From Talinum fruticosum (taxonomy: Eukaryota > Streptophyta > Magnoliopsida > Caryophyllales > Talinaceae): a DNA stretch of 64,000 bases. Of the stretch, positions 1 to 13,780 are shown piece by piece. The notes under the pieces are model-generated. The model made no database searches. It saw nothing but the letters and a program-made list of their open reading frames with translations, and was not told the DNA's origin. A program made the position numbers and the translations under genes. Position 1 is the first letter of the stretch; each line of letters starts with the position of its first letter. The stretch covers positions 10,943,001 to 11,007,000 of the forward strand of contig JAITYX010000002.1 of assembly GCA_021018815.1 (NCBI GenBank), written 5' to 3'.

Positions 1-1268
1 TACATTATGAATTCGGTGAATATGTAAAAATTAAAATACTGCGAAAGTGCTCAAATTTTTAAAAAAGATTAGCTAAGTCAATTGTTTTATCATAAAGTTG
101 AATATATATTATAAGAAATTAAAATCAAAATAGTTTTTAAATAAAATTCATTTAAATTAATGACAAGTATCAAAAATAGTTTTAAATAAAATCAAGTTTG
201 ATTCTATTCTATAACTTGCAACCAAACAATAAAGATTGAAACTTGATTTCATTCCGGTTGCCTACCAAACATATGAATTTAATACTCAAATTCCATACCT
301 AACCCCGGGTATCATTATTTCATTTCATTCCATTTTACTTCTTTATACCAAACATAACCTTAGTCTTTTAGCATACAAATTTTATCATGAATTTTTTTCG
401 TTAATTTTCCTCAAAATCCAAAAAACGACAACCATTTTGAAATAACTAATTACTAAATATGTAAAATATTACCATATAAATCTACAATTTAATTAAATAA
501 TGTAAGGTCGTAGATAACTATATATGTTAGTAACTATCAAATGCGTCTCAAAACATTTCAATCAGTAAAATGTTTTCTAATTCTTTTTTTTTTTTTTGTG
601 AATCTTCTAAAATCAGTCACAAAGTAAGGTCACCTATATTTAAATATTTTCAAAACTTGTAAAAAAAAAAAAAGTTTATATTGAAAGAAGTTGTAGTTAT
701 TGTAACAAAATTATACACATATTTTTATTTTTTTTAAGAAAGATGGACGGCACATTAAATTGTATTTTACATCCATCATTGATGCTTCAACCGAATAATG
801 TGGTCAAGTTTGGTGTTGCGATTTGGAACTCTATTTAAGTGAGAGATGAAACCCTACGTTATTCAAGATAAGCATCAATTTCATAACAATATGTACGAAA
901 ATGCACGGTAGTGCTTTTGCTCAAGTAATATTGAATTTTAATATCTCGAACTTTAAATCATCTTGTGCATAATATCTTAAATTATTAGTTGATATTTAAT
1001 ATTCTCATATTTAATCCTAATATTTTTAAATATCTTATACTTTGAAAAATTGACTTTAATTATCTCAATTTCGGGACACTACTCGACATACTAATTTTTA
1101 AAAGCATGAGATATTAAAAACTATTAGTGTTAAAGGCATGGGTGTTACGGGCCAATTAATAGTTCGGGATATAATAAGCAACAAGACTCAAAGGTCGAAA
1201 TATTAAAATTCAATAATCCTTTGATAAAAACAAAAGGCTTCAATTAATTTAAGTCGAATACAAATATA
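1..1268. other. AT-rich spacer, no gene recognised
   Basis: Very AT-rich sequence with short homopolymer A and T runs. The short ORFs have no recognisable domain. Around 220-370 there is a moderately GC-richer piece with phrases such as accaaacataacc that often occur in dispersed plant repeats, but I cannot place it in a family. Confidence 0.6.
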
Positions 1269-1523
1269 CTCCCTCCGTTTTACAATAGTCGTACTTTAAT
1301 TGACTTTTTCGTTTCATAACTATCATTTTACAATCTTAATAATTAATTTACCAAGTCTATCATCATTACTTACTTTTTTTCCTCTCCTTTTTCATTAACT
1401 TTCCTCAGTTCCAATTAAACATATGACAATTTAGTCCTTTAACACAAAATTTTGTCATGAATTTCGTATTTCTTTTATATTTTTTACAACTTAAAAACGA
1501 CAAGTATTGCGAAATCGAGGGAG
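1269..1523. mobile_element. Stowaway-like MITE, copy 1
   Basis: A 255-bp non-coding element that begins CTCCCTCCGTTT and ends CGAGGGAG, bounded on both sides by TA. The CTCCCTCCGT terminal inverted repeat and TA target duplication are the known signature of Stowaway MITEs (Tc1/mariner). It carries no ORF. Related, more decayed copies occur at about 12.8, 13.8, 16.9, 20.5, 33.5 and 35.6 kb. This copy lies in the opposite orientation to most of them and has the best-kept ends. Confidence 0.8.
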
Positions 1524-4500
1524 TATAAAAAATCACTATCATGAGAGTTAATATGAAAATAAAATGGTTGCAATGAATTTAGACATGAGAAATACACGTG
1601 AAATAGGGTTAATGTTTGAGAGATACTATTAATGAATGTGTAGAATTTGCCACAAATAAGCAGCAAATGTTAAATTATCATAAGACCAATTGATGTCTAT
1701 TATTGTATAGAGAGTTAAGCATGTTTTGGCATATATGTAACACTCTTTTACGATAGTATATATATTATGCAGAAAAAATTGCTAGAAAAAATATTATAAA
1801 AAATTAAGCTTGCTTCATATATTAATGCATAAGAAGAGAGAAGAAATAAAAACTATAATGTATTATATTGATTGTTTGAAGCACTTTTTTATAAATGTCA
1901 TACTTTGTCTTCTATATGCATTTGTTTAAATGTAAAATATTTAAAAAATTTACACCGATAAAAGATTATAAGATGGTATAAGTATTATCTCAACTCTAAA
2001 AGACATATTATATTAACCCTTTCATAGAAATGGTTAAATCTCGGCTTCTATTTTCAAATTATAAGAAAAAATACACATTGTAAAACGCAAGTTAAACTAA
2101 TACATAAATTAGTTTGGACTTCAGACATTTTTCTAATCAACTGAAGATAATACTTATGTTAAAATTCGTAATTTGATCGCCACTTTAAAAGTATGCCCCT
2201 AATTGGAGGTTTTTTTTTTTTTTTTTTGATAATTAGCTGTCAAAAATTGGTATGTAAATAAATGGTCATGTGACTAGAGACAAAATAAAAAAAAGATTAA
2301 CCAACCAAAAATAAGATTGAAGTAAAATTCATTGGCAAAGAAAGTGTGCAAATGGTGAGTCCCTCAGCCTCCCTTGCCCAACAAAAGGGAAAAGAAAAGG
2401 TAACCACCAATTACATATCTAAACCCAAGGCTAATGCAATGCCACATGGATGGCTTAGATACCCATACCAAATATAGTAGGGTCCCCCTCATTATAACGA
2501 CCCTTCCCAAGGGCACGTTACCCTAATTGAGGAACGACCTAAGCTTCAAAACCCATATAGAAATAATCATCAAACTAGAGATTTTCTTGAAATTTCCAAG
2601 GGGCAATTTAAGGCATGAGAATCATAACATATGGGATTATTATTGTCATATTGTTGTCACTAATTATGGCATTTAATCTTATGGGCCATCAGTAAATCTT
2701 TTCATTGATTAATAGTAATTGACCATAAATTCCTGATTAAATCAGTTAAATAAATAATCAAATGGAAGAGAGTAAGGTCACGCGTGAAGCACGTGCGAGC
2801 TTATCGTAGGGTCAAAGTATTTGGCTGCCTCACCCAGTGGGAACATATGTTCGGTGGGAAAGGGGAAAGAGGCGCCCCTCAATTTTAAAAATTCAATATC
2901 AATAATAAGGTGGAGTGTAATTAGATCATTAATTAATCAGATCAAATCCATACTTAAATCCTATTTATCCTCCCTCAGCTACAAAGTATCCAATTTCATA
3001 GATTCTAGTTTAGATTCAAGATATATGTCTAATTTTGTAAAAAAAATAAAAATAAATGTGTTGATCCCAAGTGAGCAAATTGAATTATAATTCGGTAAAA
3101 ACTCTTTATGTGTAAGTGTGAAAATAGATGTAAACGAAATTTCAATTCAAATATCTCAAAATAATGTCTAAACAAACTCAAACTCACACTCAGGGGTTTA
3201 CACTACAGGTCCTGGTAGTGGGGACGCCAAATTTCCAACAACTCGTGAATCTTTATTAACGCCTTAAGAAATAATGGGGTATTTCTAATGTATAATATCG
3301 TGATGATCGAAAATTAAATGTATCCTAAAATTTTTATAAAAATAACATGTGCAAAGTCATCAATGAAGATTTCCGTATATATTTTCATTTTTTTCCCTGT
3401 CTCGCCTTTAATTTTATATATAATAAAAGAACATAGTAAGGGTTGATTATATCTGTTCACTAGTTAGCATATCTTTTCAAAGGGATACGATGCTTAACTG
3501 ACTAACTCGGTTGATTAGCTGAAGATCAACTCAACGGCCAATGCAAGGTCAATATATGCATACCTATCTAATGAAATCATATATACTACAACAAATTGAT
3601 ACCCACATAATTAATTGCACATGCCTAATTAGGTTAAAATATAAAAAATAATCACTAATAAAATTAGGCACTTGTACATCAGTCCGCGGTTAGCGATTAC
3701 GATTAACTATTATTAGCGTGTATGATCGAGTGGTTAGTGGTCATCAACGTGATGTAGATTATCATCATTTATGATTAATGTTTAGTGATTTTCAATGTTT
3801 ACCAAGTTATAAATACTTGACTTAGTTGACCAACTTATACTACAAATTTTTAAATACTCCCGGGAGCATATACTTTCGGAGAGAGAAAGATAGATTAGGT
3901 CCGCAAAATTCCTCCTATTTTCTCCTTCGTCCAATTATCTCGTTAAAGTAATAAATACTCCCGTAAGTATATAGGACGTTCTGAATTTATACCGTTTAAT
4001 TTGAGTCAAGCGGATTGAAAACGGTTTAATCTAAAAATTGACTTGGTCAAGTTTAGTGGATGATTATCGACTGAAATGATATGGTGGAAAGAGTGAATAT
4101 GAAAAAGCAGGTTTACGTAACATAATAAATAAAAAATAGAAAAGGTTTTTGTGTCGGTTTAATTCCAAAACTAGTAATGATTTTGAAGGAAAGATGCTAA
4201 GCAAAAGTATAATTTTGTGGTTTAGTGTTGAATGAGTTGGGTTATATGAGGATTTTTGTTGATATGGAGAGAGAGACAGACCCACAAACAACCTTAATTA
4301 GAGTCTTAATCATGACTAAGCCATGTGGGCGATCAATTTGTTGTATGTTTAATTACAAAAACTTGATTTAATTTCAACGGCCATGTCACTTTGTTAGTTA
4401 GGTCCATCCGTTTTTAGTTATTTTTGCCTCCCACTAAATTAAATAAAAAGCCACATCATATATCAAATCATACTTGCTAATCATGGATTAAATCATCAAA

Positions 4501-5173
4501 TCACATTATCATTAGCAAATCTCTTTTTTAAAAAAAAAAAAAAAACCATTCTGGTGATTAGTCTACCTTCTATTTTGTCCGATCCCCTCCTTCTTTTCGA
4601 TGTGATTTTATTTTATAAAAATTAAACAAATAATATTCTTTATATTATCTTCTTCAACATTTTAAAATTAACTCAATTCAGCGTCCTTATAAATATCAAA
4701 TTAAATCTAACGACCGATTTACACCAGATTTGTAAATTTTTAAATACTCCTATACTTTTAGAAGAGATAAATAGAAATTAGGTACATAAAATTCCCCATA
4801 TTTTATAATTCGTCCAATCATCTATTGACATATTGGTAAGAAGCGAGATATTCTTAGAAGCATATAAGACGTTATGACCCAAATCAGTTAATGCTTAGCC
4901 TATGCTAGCTCCCAACTAATAATAGGGTGTCAATCAGTAAATTCAATTAAAATTTGAGAATTTATTCAATTTTTCACTTGGTGAAATATAAAAATTTATT
5001 GAGATTTTACTATTATGTGATTTTGTGTTTTTGCTAAAAAATCCAATCATATTTTAACCTAATTTTTGAGATTATTAGTTTAATACCCTTGAGATTTAAA
5101 AGATAGTAGACTACTAAATTGTTAAAAATTGTGATGTAAAGGTAGTAATTTACTGTATTTAAAATGTGTGGGA

Positions 5174-5177
<4 letters not shown>

Positions 5178-5205
<28 letters not shown>
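5178..5205. repeat. (TA)n microsatellite
   Basis: An uninterrupted run of about 14 TA dinucleotides in spacer DNA. Confidence 0.95.
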
Positions 5206-5208
<3 letters not shown>

Positions 5209-6463
5209 CGTAATACCATAAGAAACTTTTCTTACTTAGAAAAAAACATTAATATGTAAATCGTGTCTTATAATATGTACAAACTTTCAAATTTTCCCAG
5301 TAAGACCAAATAAAGAAGTCAAATTATAAAACCATTTTGCACTTAGGGTTTGCTTCAGAGTATGATTAAAGTTTAAAGCTTTAGCTTCACTTAATCGATT
5401 TTTGCAGAGCCTGAACTAAAATTGAAACCTATCAGAACCAAATTTTTAGCCAACGCAATTAACCAAATTGGTCTAATGGGATAGTTTTAGTTCAATATAA
5501 TTGGGATTTTTCTCGTTTTACGTTGTCCATAAGTGAGTCGATTTTGATCCTCCAAAAAAAAAAAAAAAAAAAAAGATTCAGTTTCCACACATACTTGATG
5601 ATGTCTCCTAAAACATTGATTTGAGATTAAGACGGCCCAACAATTATAGTGTAAATTTCTTGAAACTTTCTAACAATTGAGATATGTGAAGATATTATTT
5701 ACTTTCCGTCACCAGAGTACTCCAACACTTAACGGATACATCGACTGTAGCTATATATATAGTACGAACTTGTTTGGATTTGTAATTGTCATTCATTTGA
5801 TCTTTTAACCTTGATAGAGATGGGTTTATCTGTGATGATATTTGTGGATTTAGCATTGGATCCAGAGCTTGTATGGGACCTAAACTTGTTTCATTAGGTG
5901 TCTAAAGAGTACCACATCCTTGATAAGCGTTCAATTAAGTTTTACCACGTTTACTCTAACGTTGTTTTCTACACTAATTATGCGTAGAAATCATCTTTTT
6001 TCTACTATAGCTTCCGTGGGTCCAACCCAGCCTTTTGGTGTATAATCAACCCCTCATTTTTGCTAAAAAGTATAATATAATATTGATGTTGATTTTCATT
6101 TATAACCTCAGGTGATGTATATTTTTGTAATTTTCTCCAACAACATTATCTAGCTAAGCCTTATTTTGTCTATATATAGAGCTCCCCACATTATTATCAG
6201 CTTATGAATTTTATCTCTGTATTCTCTATTGTCTTTTATGTAATTAGGTTTTTTTATTTTTATTTTTGTTGTGGATACTCCTATGTATAAAATTGACTCA
6301 AAATATGCGTATACAATCAATACCTGAATCGGCCAAAGATATGTCTAATCACATTTATTTTGCTAAACTTTTGGAGACATACTAACTATTAACTTCGTTT
6401 AATTATTTTTCTTCCGTAGTTCGGACAAATTTTCTATACAAGTACGTACAAAACTTTCAAGAT

Positions 6464-6550
6464 GAAGAGTTGCTGACACGGTAAATTGAGTAATATCATG
6501 AAGGTATAGTTCCCATAGATGAAGTGTTGCTGACACGATAAATCGAGTAT
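6464..6550. repeat. Direct repeat of about 35 bp
   Basis: Two imperfect copies of a unit containing GATGAAG-GTTGCTGACACG-TAAAT-GAGTA, starting near 6461 and 6518. No coding sense was seen. Confidence 0.7.
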
Positions 6551-8826
6551 ATAATGAAGACAAAAATATGTTATCCTTTTATCAAATTAAAATTGAACTA
6601 GTTGAATAGAAGGGTCACAAATTAATTATTATATTTATACAAAAGAGTATGTGAAAGTGAGCCTATATTGACCACTAAACTTGAAAATATAGAAGGTGGG
6701 GTTTTATTTATTATTTTTTCCGTGCCAATCAGGTGTAAAGTTCGTCGTAAATAACAATAACCTAAGTTTTTTTCGGTGGAGATAATTACTAAAGATTTTT
6801 TCAATTACTTTTACACCCACTTCGTAAAGTTTTGTTCGTAATATATATATATATATGAAGTTGCATGCATAGTCTAGAAAAGATTGAAATGCCATATATA
6901 TCCTATGTTACTATATATTAAGGTGTGATAATCATAATAAATGATGGTGTCACTAAATTACGTACATGCTGATGCAAATTTGAAAGCAATTATGCGATAT
7001 TTTGGCCTCACATAACTAGGAAGATTAATCCAAGCTCCTCACTTTGATTGGGGTACACTAATATTCATCATCTTATAATGCAACAAAAACATATATATAT
7101 TGATTAAAATCGTACTATGATTCTTCATAATTTGCTCATAACTATAGCATGTCATGCTTCTACATAAAAATCAAACATTATCACATCACTTTGATATCGT
7201 ATCGGTTAATATTGAAAGTCCGACGATTAATAAAAATACTAAAGAATGAGATGTCATTTGATTTGAGAAGTCAGATATAATAGGATAAAGACCCCATTTT
7301 TTTATTTTTTATTTTTTTGGTTGAGATCCAAATTAAGACCTTTTTGACTAATAATCAATAGTGAATTGTTAGGGCTAGATATTTTTTCATGAATTGATTT
7401 AAGGCTATTTGAGATATTTTCATATATGATCAAAGAGTTGAATAGTAACTGTTTAAATTTTGTTTTCCTTAATAAAACCATTTCAATAAACAGAGTTGAT
7501 TATTATATATGTTGATTGATTTAGTGACTATTACGCTTTCAATCAATAGTATCGATCATTTTGCCCACAATGAAATGCCATATATGTGAGGGAGGGTATA
7601 GTGGCAATAATCAACCAACATAAAGGTAGTAAATATGGACCATTTTATGTATATGCATTGCAAAATACAAGTTTATATATGCCGACTTACTTTTATTACT
7701 AAAATCCGTCTAAATTAAGACCGAAATTTTGATTGGGATAGTGATGTTTATCAATTGTGATGTCTATAAAAGTAAACTCCAAAAGTATACTAGAATAGTA
7801 TGATCGATATTGCATATACTATCAAAAAACGTTATTAGTACGGATGGAAAATTTTTGTTTATTTATAATGAATAATTTTATCATGAAATGCGGAATCCAT
7901 AGTGATGTCAATAAATAAAAAATAAATATGCATATTATTAGAGTTTATTCATAAGAAAAAAGATCAAGAAAACTTCAAATTTTCTTTATGATCCGAATAA
8001 GTTTGTAACTAAAGTTGCCATTCTCCAAATAGTGACTTATATAATGCATAAATAAAATAGTAAGAAAATATATCACTCACAAGTGATATAGAACTTCTAT
8101 CAGTGGTACGTAGCATTCAAATGAAAAGGTTGCATTTCATCTCATTATCGTGTCAAATCTAAGATAGTTGACGTGTTTATTGTACCCTTTTTTAATTTGA
8201 CTAAATTGATAAAACTGTTATTTGTATCAAAAATGCGAATGCTTTTGCACTATTACAACTTACAACAATGGCTTATTCAATTCGTGGCTGCATAGTGAAA
8301 ATTTTAAACTAAGATATTTTTATGATCGATATATATTCTTAAATATTATTATTTATGTCTCATAAAATTATTATTATTATTTGAACCGATTTTTTAAATT
8401 ATGATGATTATTTCAACACTTAAACAGACCCAAATCGATCCACTTATATATTATCATTGCTTAAAACTTTATGTTGACTCATATACCCTATACTTCCCTA
8501 GAATAAGGGCCAAAAAAATCACATGCTTATGTCCCCACCCACCCTATCAAAATGAGCATTAATACAAAGTTCCCTACCATAATCACCAAACATGAAGAGG
8601 CCTATGATATCCTTTTGTGCGCCCCACGCATAATATAGAGGAACCTTGCATAATTTTCATGTTGGACTAACCCTTTCGTACATATATACTCTCCTAATAA
8701 TTTATTTATTTTATTTTTGAGAAAATAAAAAATATTAAGGGACCCACTTTGCCTCTCCAGTGACCGACCACTTTTCCATCTCATTGATTTGTCCATGATC
8801 ATTTCCATGCCCTCCCTCTTTTCTCC

Positions 8827-8833
8827 TATAAAA
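8827..8833 (+). promoter_or_regulatory. TATA box of the IAA19-like gene
   Basis: TATAAAA lies 89 bases upstream of the first ATG, in a CT-rich stretch, at a normal place for a plant core promoter. A TGTCTC auxin-response-type hexamer at about 8356 may be relevant, but a single hexamer is weak evidence. Confidence 0.6.
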
Positions 8834-8915
8834 TCATCTCCCTCGCCATTTTCATATCCCAATCCAACTCTTTATACCCATCCATCTCAAAACACACAAG
8901 AGTAAAAATAGGGGA

Positions 8916-11661
8916 ATGGGGACGATGGTGGGAACCGAGCTCGAGATCACAGAGCTGAGGCTGGGGCTTCCAGGAAGGTCCAAGGCAAGCAGACAGACTG
9001 ATTCCGAGAGAGATCATAACAGGAAGGAAAAGAAGAGGGGGTTCTCGGAGATGGAGGAGCAGGGTGGCAATAAGGGCAGCAACAAGAGCACGGCCGTGGG
9101 ATGGCCCCCGGTGTGCTCGTACCGGAAGAGGAGCATTGGGAGCGAGAAGGAATGCATGGAGGGTGAAGCCACAGCCAGCTATTCCAAGAGGCTGGTGAAG
9201 ATAAGCAAGGATGGAGTGCCCTTCCTCAGGAAGATAGATGTCACTGACTTCAAAGATTACGTTGATCTTGTCGCCGCCATTGACAACCTCTTTGCTTGCT
9301 CTAGCCTTGGTTTGGTAACTCCTTTTTCTTTTTTTTTCTTTCTTTTTTTCGTAGCTTTGATCTCTCAAAGGGCAGTATGAGAACATGTTGGAGAACTGTT
9401 CCAACATTCATTTGGTTAAATGTTGTGTTTAATATTATGCACATGCATTTATTGTAACATCTACCGCTTCACATCACATCGTAGACTTAAAATTATATGC
9501 CGGACGATTTATTATTTATTATATTTATATTTATCATATGCACACAATTTTTAATCATATATATACACTCTTTACATGATTTATGGAAGTAAATACTATG
9601 TACAATTTGGTACCCATTTTTATTTGACACACTATTAATTTATATATTATAAATTAAATTTTTACGTAACTAAAATAAAATAGACAGTTTGGTTTAGAAT
9701 ACATGCTAATAATAATATTAAACCGTCAAAATTAAATATATATGTATATGAAAAAATAATTATAAATTTAAATGTTAACAGGAGAGGCTGTAAAAGATGC
9801 AGAGAATGCTGAGTACGTCCCAATATATGAAGACAAGGATGGGGACTGGCTCCTTATTGGAGATGTCCCATGGACGTAAGTTCCTCTTTTTCACTTTTTG
9901 TTAATGAAATTATTAATTTATGATGATCGCAAGTTCTTCATCAAATTTGTTTAAAAACTATTTTCCTTTTATTTTAAACAGTTTTAATGTATTTTTCAAA
10001 ATAAAAATCAGAGATTCTTTATTTGGCTTATACTATTATAGTTTAACATAGATGCACTCCGATATAAATAGTTATTTAAGTTGTAAATAAATATCCTGAT
10101 AAATATTGATGTTTTTAGTAGTAATTGTATTTTGAACTTCAACCGTAACCTACCAGTAATTGTTCAACAACTTAATCAATTAAATTCTTTCCAGCAAAGA
10201 CTTTCGAGATAGCGATAAGTGTTTCAAGTTATTAGTCGTCTTGAATGAGACTAATTTATATAACCAAAACATCTCATTTGAAAGTTAGTAAGTAAACATT
10301 TAATATAATAATATTAAGGGGTATTTTTAAATGATTATCAAATATATGCAGTCTTATTATGATAGTATTTCACCATGTTAGTTGGTTCAAAATATCCTTA
10401 ATTTAATTATCTCGTTTATATTCAGTGAATAGTCCACTTGTCCTTTTTAAAACTAATTATGTTACATATCTACTGATCAACGTATATTTCAACTACTATC
10501 TTAACCAAAAAAAAAAAAAAAGGTTTGACCACACGTCTAATAAACTTTAATAGCTTGTATCTAAAGTTTAGATTAACATCCGAACAACACAACTAATGAA
10601 TTTTCTCCAATGTTTTTAGTAATAAAGTCAAATAAAAAATCAAAATTAAAATTAAAATTCAAAAACAAATTTTGATTCATCATTTTGCCTTCCCATGCAA
10701 AAAGGAACAAATTAGAAAGAATTACTTCTTAATCCCCAACTATATATAATTATATAGGTGATAATTTAATTTCTTTTTTTTTTTTAAATTTTGTTTGTGC
10801 CCAAAAGGCAAATTTAGACATAAACAAACAAAATAAATCAAACAAAGATATCTGGACCACAATTTGCCGACAAAGTTGAAGCACCCACATAATTATATTT
10901 GTACTTTGGGTAACGTTATTAAAAAAATAGCAGTATTTATTCAGAATAATAATAGCAATCGTGAAAGAAGAAATAATTGTACCTAGCTTTGAAGTATTTA
11001 TTTCATGTTGTAATTTCGTGCAAAATTTTTGCTGACAAATTAAAATGATTCAACACACTTCGTGATCATTTTGTCTCACATAATAATATACTACTACTTT
11101 ATTGTCTATATTATTTATTATTATTATTACGTACCTTTAAAAAAATATTATTTATTATTGCGTCTTAAAACATTGGGATCTATTTTAGATCATTGCCGCT
11201 TTTCTACCACTATGATTACATCCTTTTTTTTAAATAAATAAATTAATTAAAAGGGGCACTATGATTACATTTACATACAATAAAAGTCCTCCTATACCAA
11301 TATTTATTACATTTTGTCCTAATAATGAGTATTAAATTATCAACGGTCCGATATTATCTTAGATGGTTTGATTAGGTTTTCTAATTTCTTTATTGATTCA
11401 AAGATTATCTTTCTTTCAATCTTATTATAAAAAACAAATCGAGATGATAAATCACATGAACCAACCTATTTGTTCATTGGTCCGAGCTGGTGATAATATA
11501 TATATAATATTTTGATTTCCTGTGAGTTTATCTAATGAAGAGTGCTTCTGATTTCAAATTGAAACAGGATGTTTGTCGAATCCTGCAAGAGGTTGAGGAT
11601 CATGAAAAAATCGGATGCCAAGGGCTTCGGACTCGAGTCAAAGAAGCTCCTTCATGAATGA
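8916..11661 (+). CDS. IAA19: Aux/IAA auxin-response repressor, IAA6/IAA19-like
   Basis: Short-lived nuclear repressor that binds ARF transcription factors and is destroyed through TIR1/AFB when auxin is present. Exons: 8916-9309, 9782-9875, 11568-11661; 193 aa, close to Arabidopsis IAA19 (197 aa). Domain I is LRLGLPG (residues 14-20, an LxLxL repression motif). A KR pair and RGFSE follow. The degron [12 protein letters not shown] starts at residue 61. The PB1 domain (III/IV) runs from about residue 93 to 185, with [11 protein letters not shown] as the OPCA-like acidic patch and [28 protein letters not shown] at the end. Intron 1 is ambiguous: an alternative donor (9314) with a later acceptor (exon 2 from 9787) gives the same length and changes one residue. 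The first choice is preferred because GEAVKD resembles family members. [12 protein letters not shown] and PPVCSYRK point to the IAA6/IAA19 clade; the exact orthologue is inferred. Confidence 0.9.
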
Positions 11662-12817
11662 AGAACACAATGACAAGACGTACACTTTTGCCAAAAACAC
11701 ATGAATTTGGCAAAATACAAGACTTTTTCATATGCGCATGTGGTTAACTAAGAGAAGATTAGAGACTTCTTAATTATCTTACTTATAGAAAGACAATATC
11801 AAATCAAGAGTTATTATGTAATGAAAAACTTTGTTTAAGTAAGTTTGTAGCTTAATTAGTAGAAATGTATGTTTAATTAAGGCCATAATCGGGGAAAACA
11901 TAAATGTAGATCCCATGGTTTTTCGAGTTGGTCTTATATATTATGTAAAAATCAGATGGAGCTGGTGAAGGACTAGCCCCTTTGTTTGAATAAGACTAGT
12001 ACTCATGCAAATCTATATACATATATAGCGAGTATTGGTAAATCATATTTTCTTGTTTTAATTTTGTTGTTCTTTATTATTCGATAATTTATTTCAATTG
12101 TATCAATTTAAATGAGCTTTTTAATTGCTTTCGTAATATATAAGGTTTCAAATAAAATTATATTAACTTTTTTTTACAAAGTAAGCACTCCAACTAGAAG
12201 GTAGCCCTTCTCTCAAGGGTTCTACCCAAATTGTCCTTCATTAGAGTGGAGAGTAAAGAAGAAGATAAGGGTTCTACTTAAGATAAGTTGTCGTATGTAG
12301 ATATCTCTATTTACGTACTCATAGCACATTATAGAACCTCCCCCCAAAAAAAGGAATAGTTATTATCTAATTTCGATACTGTATGATAATAATCAATAAA
12401 GATTAAACTTATTTTATAATTGGATTGTAGACAGGAAAAGACTTGTTTGAAAGATACTCTTGATTATAGACTACAGTTGAAAGCTTCATTCATCCTCCCC
12501 ATCCATTATAGATGTGGAGATCAATAAATCATGCATGGCAGTAATTTTATTTATTTTTCGTTTATTGAGTTTGATAAGAGGCTTATAGACAATTTTCACT
12601 TGGCATATTTTGCAAAAATTATTAATATAACCTATACAAGAGTTACAAGTATCACTTTTGGAGTGCTTCTTTTAATTAGCTTGAATTACCGCTATTTTAT
12701 TTTAATGGCTATATAAAAGAAATAATGCCGACAACTCGTCTGAAATTTAAAATATCTGATAATTATTTTTTTAATCTAAACATTAAGTTAATTTAATTTT
12801 TATGCATGCAAGATATG
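11662..12817. other. 3' flank of the IAA19-like gene and spacer
   Basis: The first 200-300 bases are probably the 3' UTR (AT-rich, with AATGAA-type signals near 11819). The rest is spacer, with only short ORFs lacking any domain. Confidence 0.5.
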
Positions 12818-13078
12818 CTCACTACGTTTCATAAAAATTTACGGTTTTTAGGCCGTGAAAGAATATTAAAAAATATAAAATTATGATAAAATTTGTGTTA
12901 AAAAATCATGTTGTATAATGTTTCAATAAAGAAAATCAATGAAAAAAATGAGAGAAAAACGATTGATAGGAACAAAATTGATAAACTAATCATTAATGTA
13001 TCATTAAAATTATAAAATAACAGATATTATGAAACAAAAAAATTAATTAAAGTGACAAATATTGCGAAATTAAGGGAG
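12818..13078. mobile_element. Stowaway-like MITE relic, copy 2
   Basis: Decayed relative of the element at 1269-1523. It starts CTCACTACGTTTC and ends TTAAGGGAG followed by TA. The inside shares family phrases such as tgataaaatttgtgttaaaa, acaaaattgataaactaat and attaattaaagtgaca. Non-coding. Confidence 0.7.
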
Positions 13079-13330
13079 TAACATACAAAAATGCGTCACC
13101 AAGCAACTGATTAATTGAATTGATAATAATTTATAATCGCAATAATTATTATATATATGATCAAATGAATTTGGTACTAATAGCTAGGGGTGATGGCTTT
13201 GGTTCATCCTTGTTGACCTACACAAGATTAGCATACATGGATTAGCAGTTGATTTTTTTTTCTGAAAGAATTTCACACTTGTATTATTAATTATTGATAT
13301 TATGATTTTAGCTTGAATGAAATAGTCTAA

Positions 13331-13331
13331 G

Positions 13332-13391
<60 letters not shown>
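13331..13391. repeat. (ATT)n microsatellite
   Basis: About 20 uninterrupted ATT trinucleotides in spacer DNA. Confidence 0.95.
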
Positions 13392-13780
13392 TTGGGTTCC
13401 TGTCAGGAAATAGTCATTACGGCTCTTCTGTCAAAGATTTGAGGCATTAATTAGTTATCTTATATAGTCTTGCGGTACTAATTAATTTCTCCATTTTTTA
13501 CATCATTAATATTTCTAAACATAATTCATCCCCTCTAATAACTTCTCATGTGTGCCAACAATTTTTAATTTAAAAAAAAAACTTGCACGCATGCGATGAA
13601 TGTTATTGGGATTCGTCTATGCCTTCTTTAATTTTCCTTTTGGTCTCATATATTAACCATGCAAAGAAAGATGCAATGAATGTCATAAATTAAACTACAG
13701 AACCATGAATTCCATCCCATTAAAAAAATAAAATCTTAGAATGCTGCAAAAATTATATAGATTAACTTATGAAATAATGC

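Larger units (their letters stand above)
1524..8826. other. AT-rich spacer with microsatellites, no gene recognised
   Basis: Over 7 kb without a recognisable gene. It holds poly(T)/poly(A) runs (about 2208-2227, 4530-4545, 5553-5573), a (TA)n tract at 5178-5205 and a short direct repeat at about 6464-6550. The ORFs here are short, on both strands, and look like chance ORFs. The right end is the upstream region of the first Aux/IAA gene. Confidence 0.6.

Noticed and set aside
2821..3090. 89-codon plus-strand ORF
   Set aside because: No domain, low-complexity residue use and no promoter or splice context. A chance ORF in spacer DNA.
8826..9407. 193-codon minus-strand ORF overlapping the first Aux/IAA exon
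   Set aside because: It is antisense to a clearly coding exon with conserved domains, and its translation shows no domain.
13331..13391. Regular repeats as a CRISPR array
   Set aside because: They are trinucleotide microsatellites without spacers, in a plant genome.
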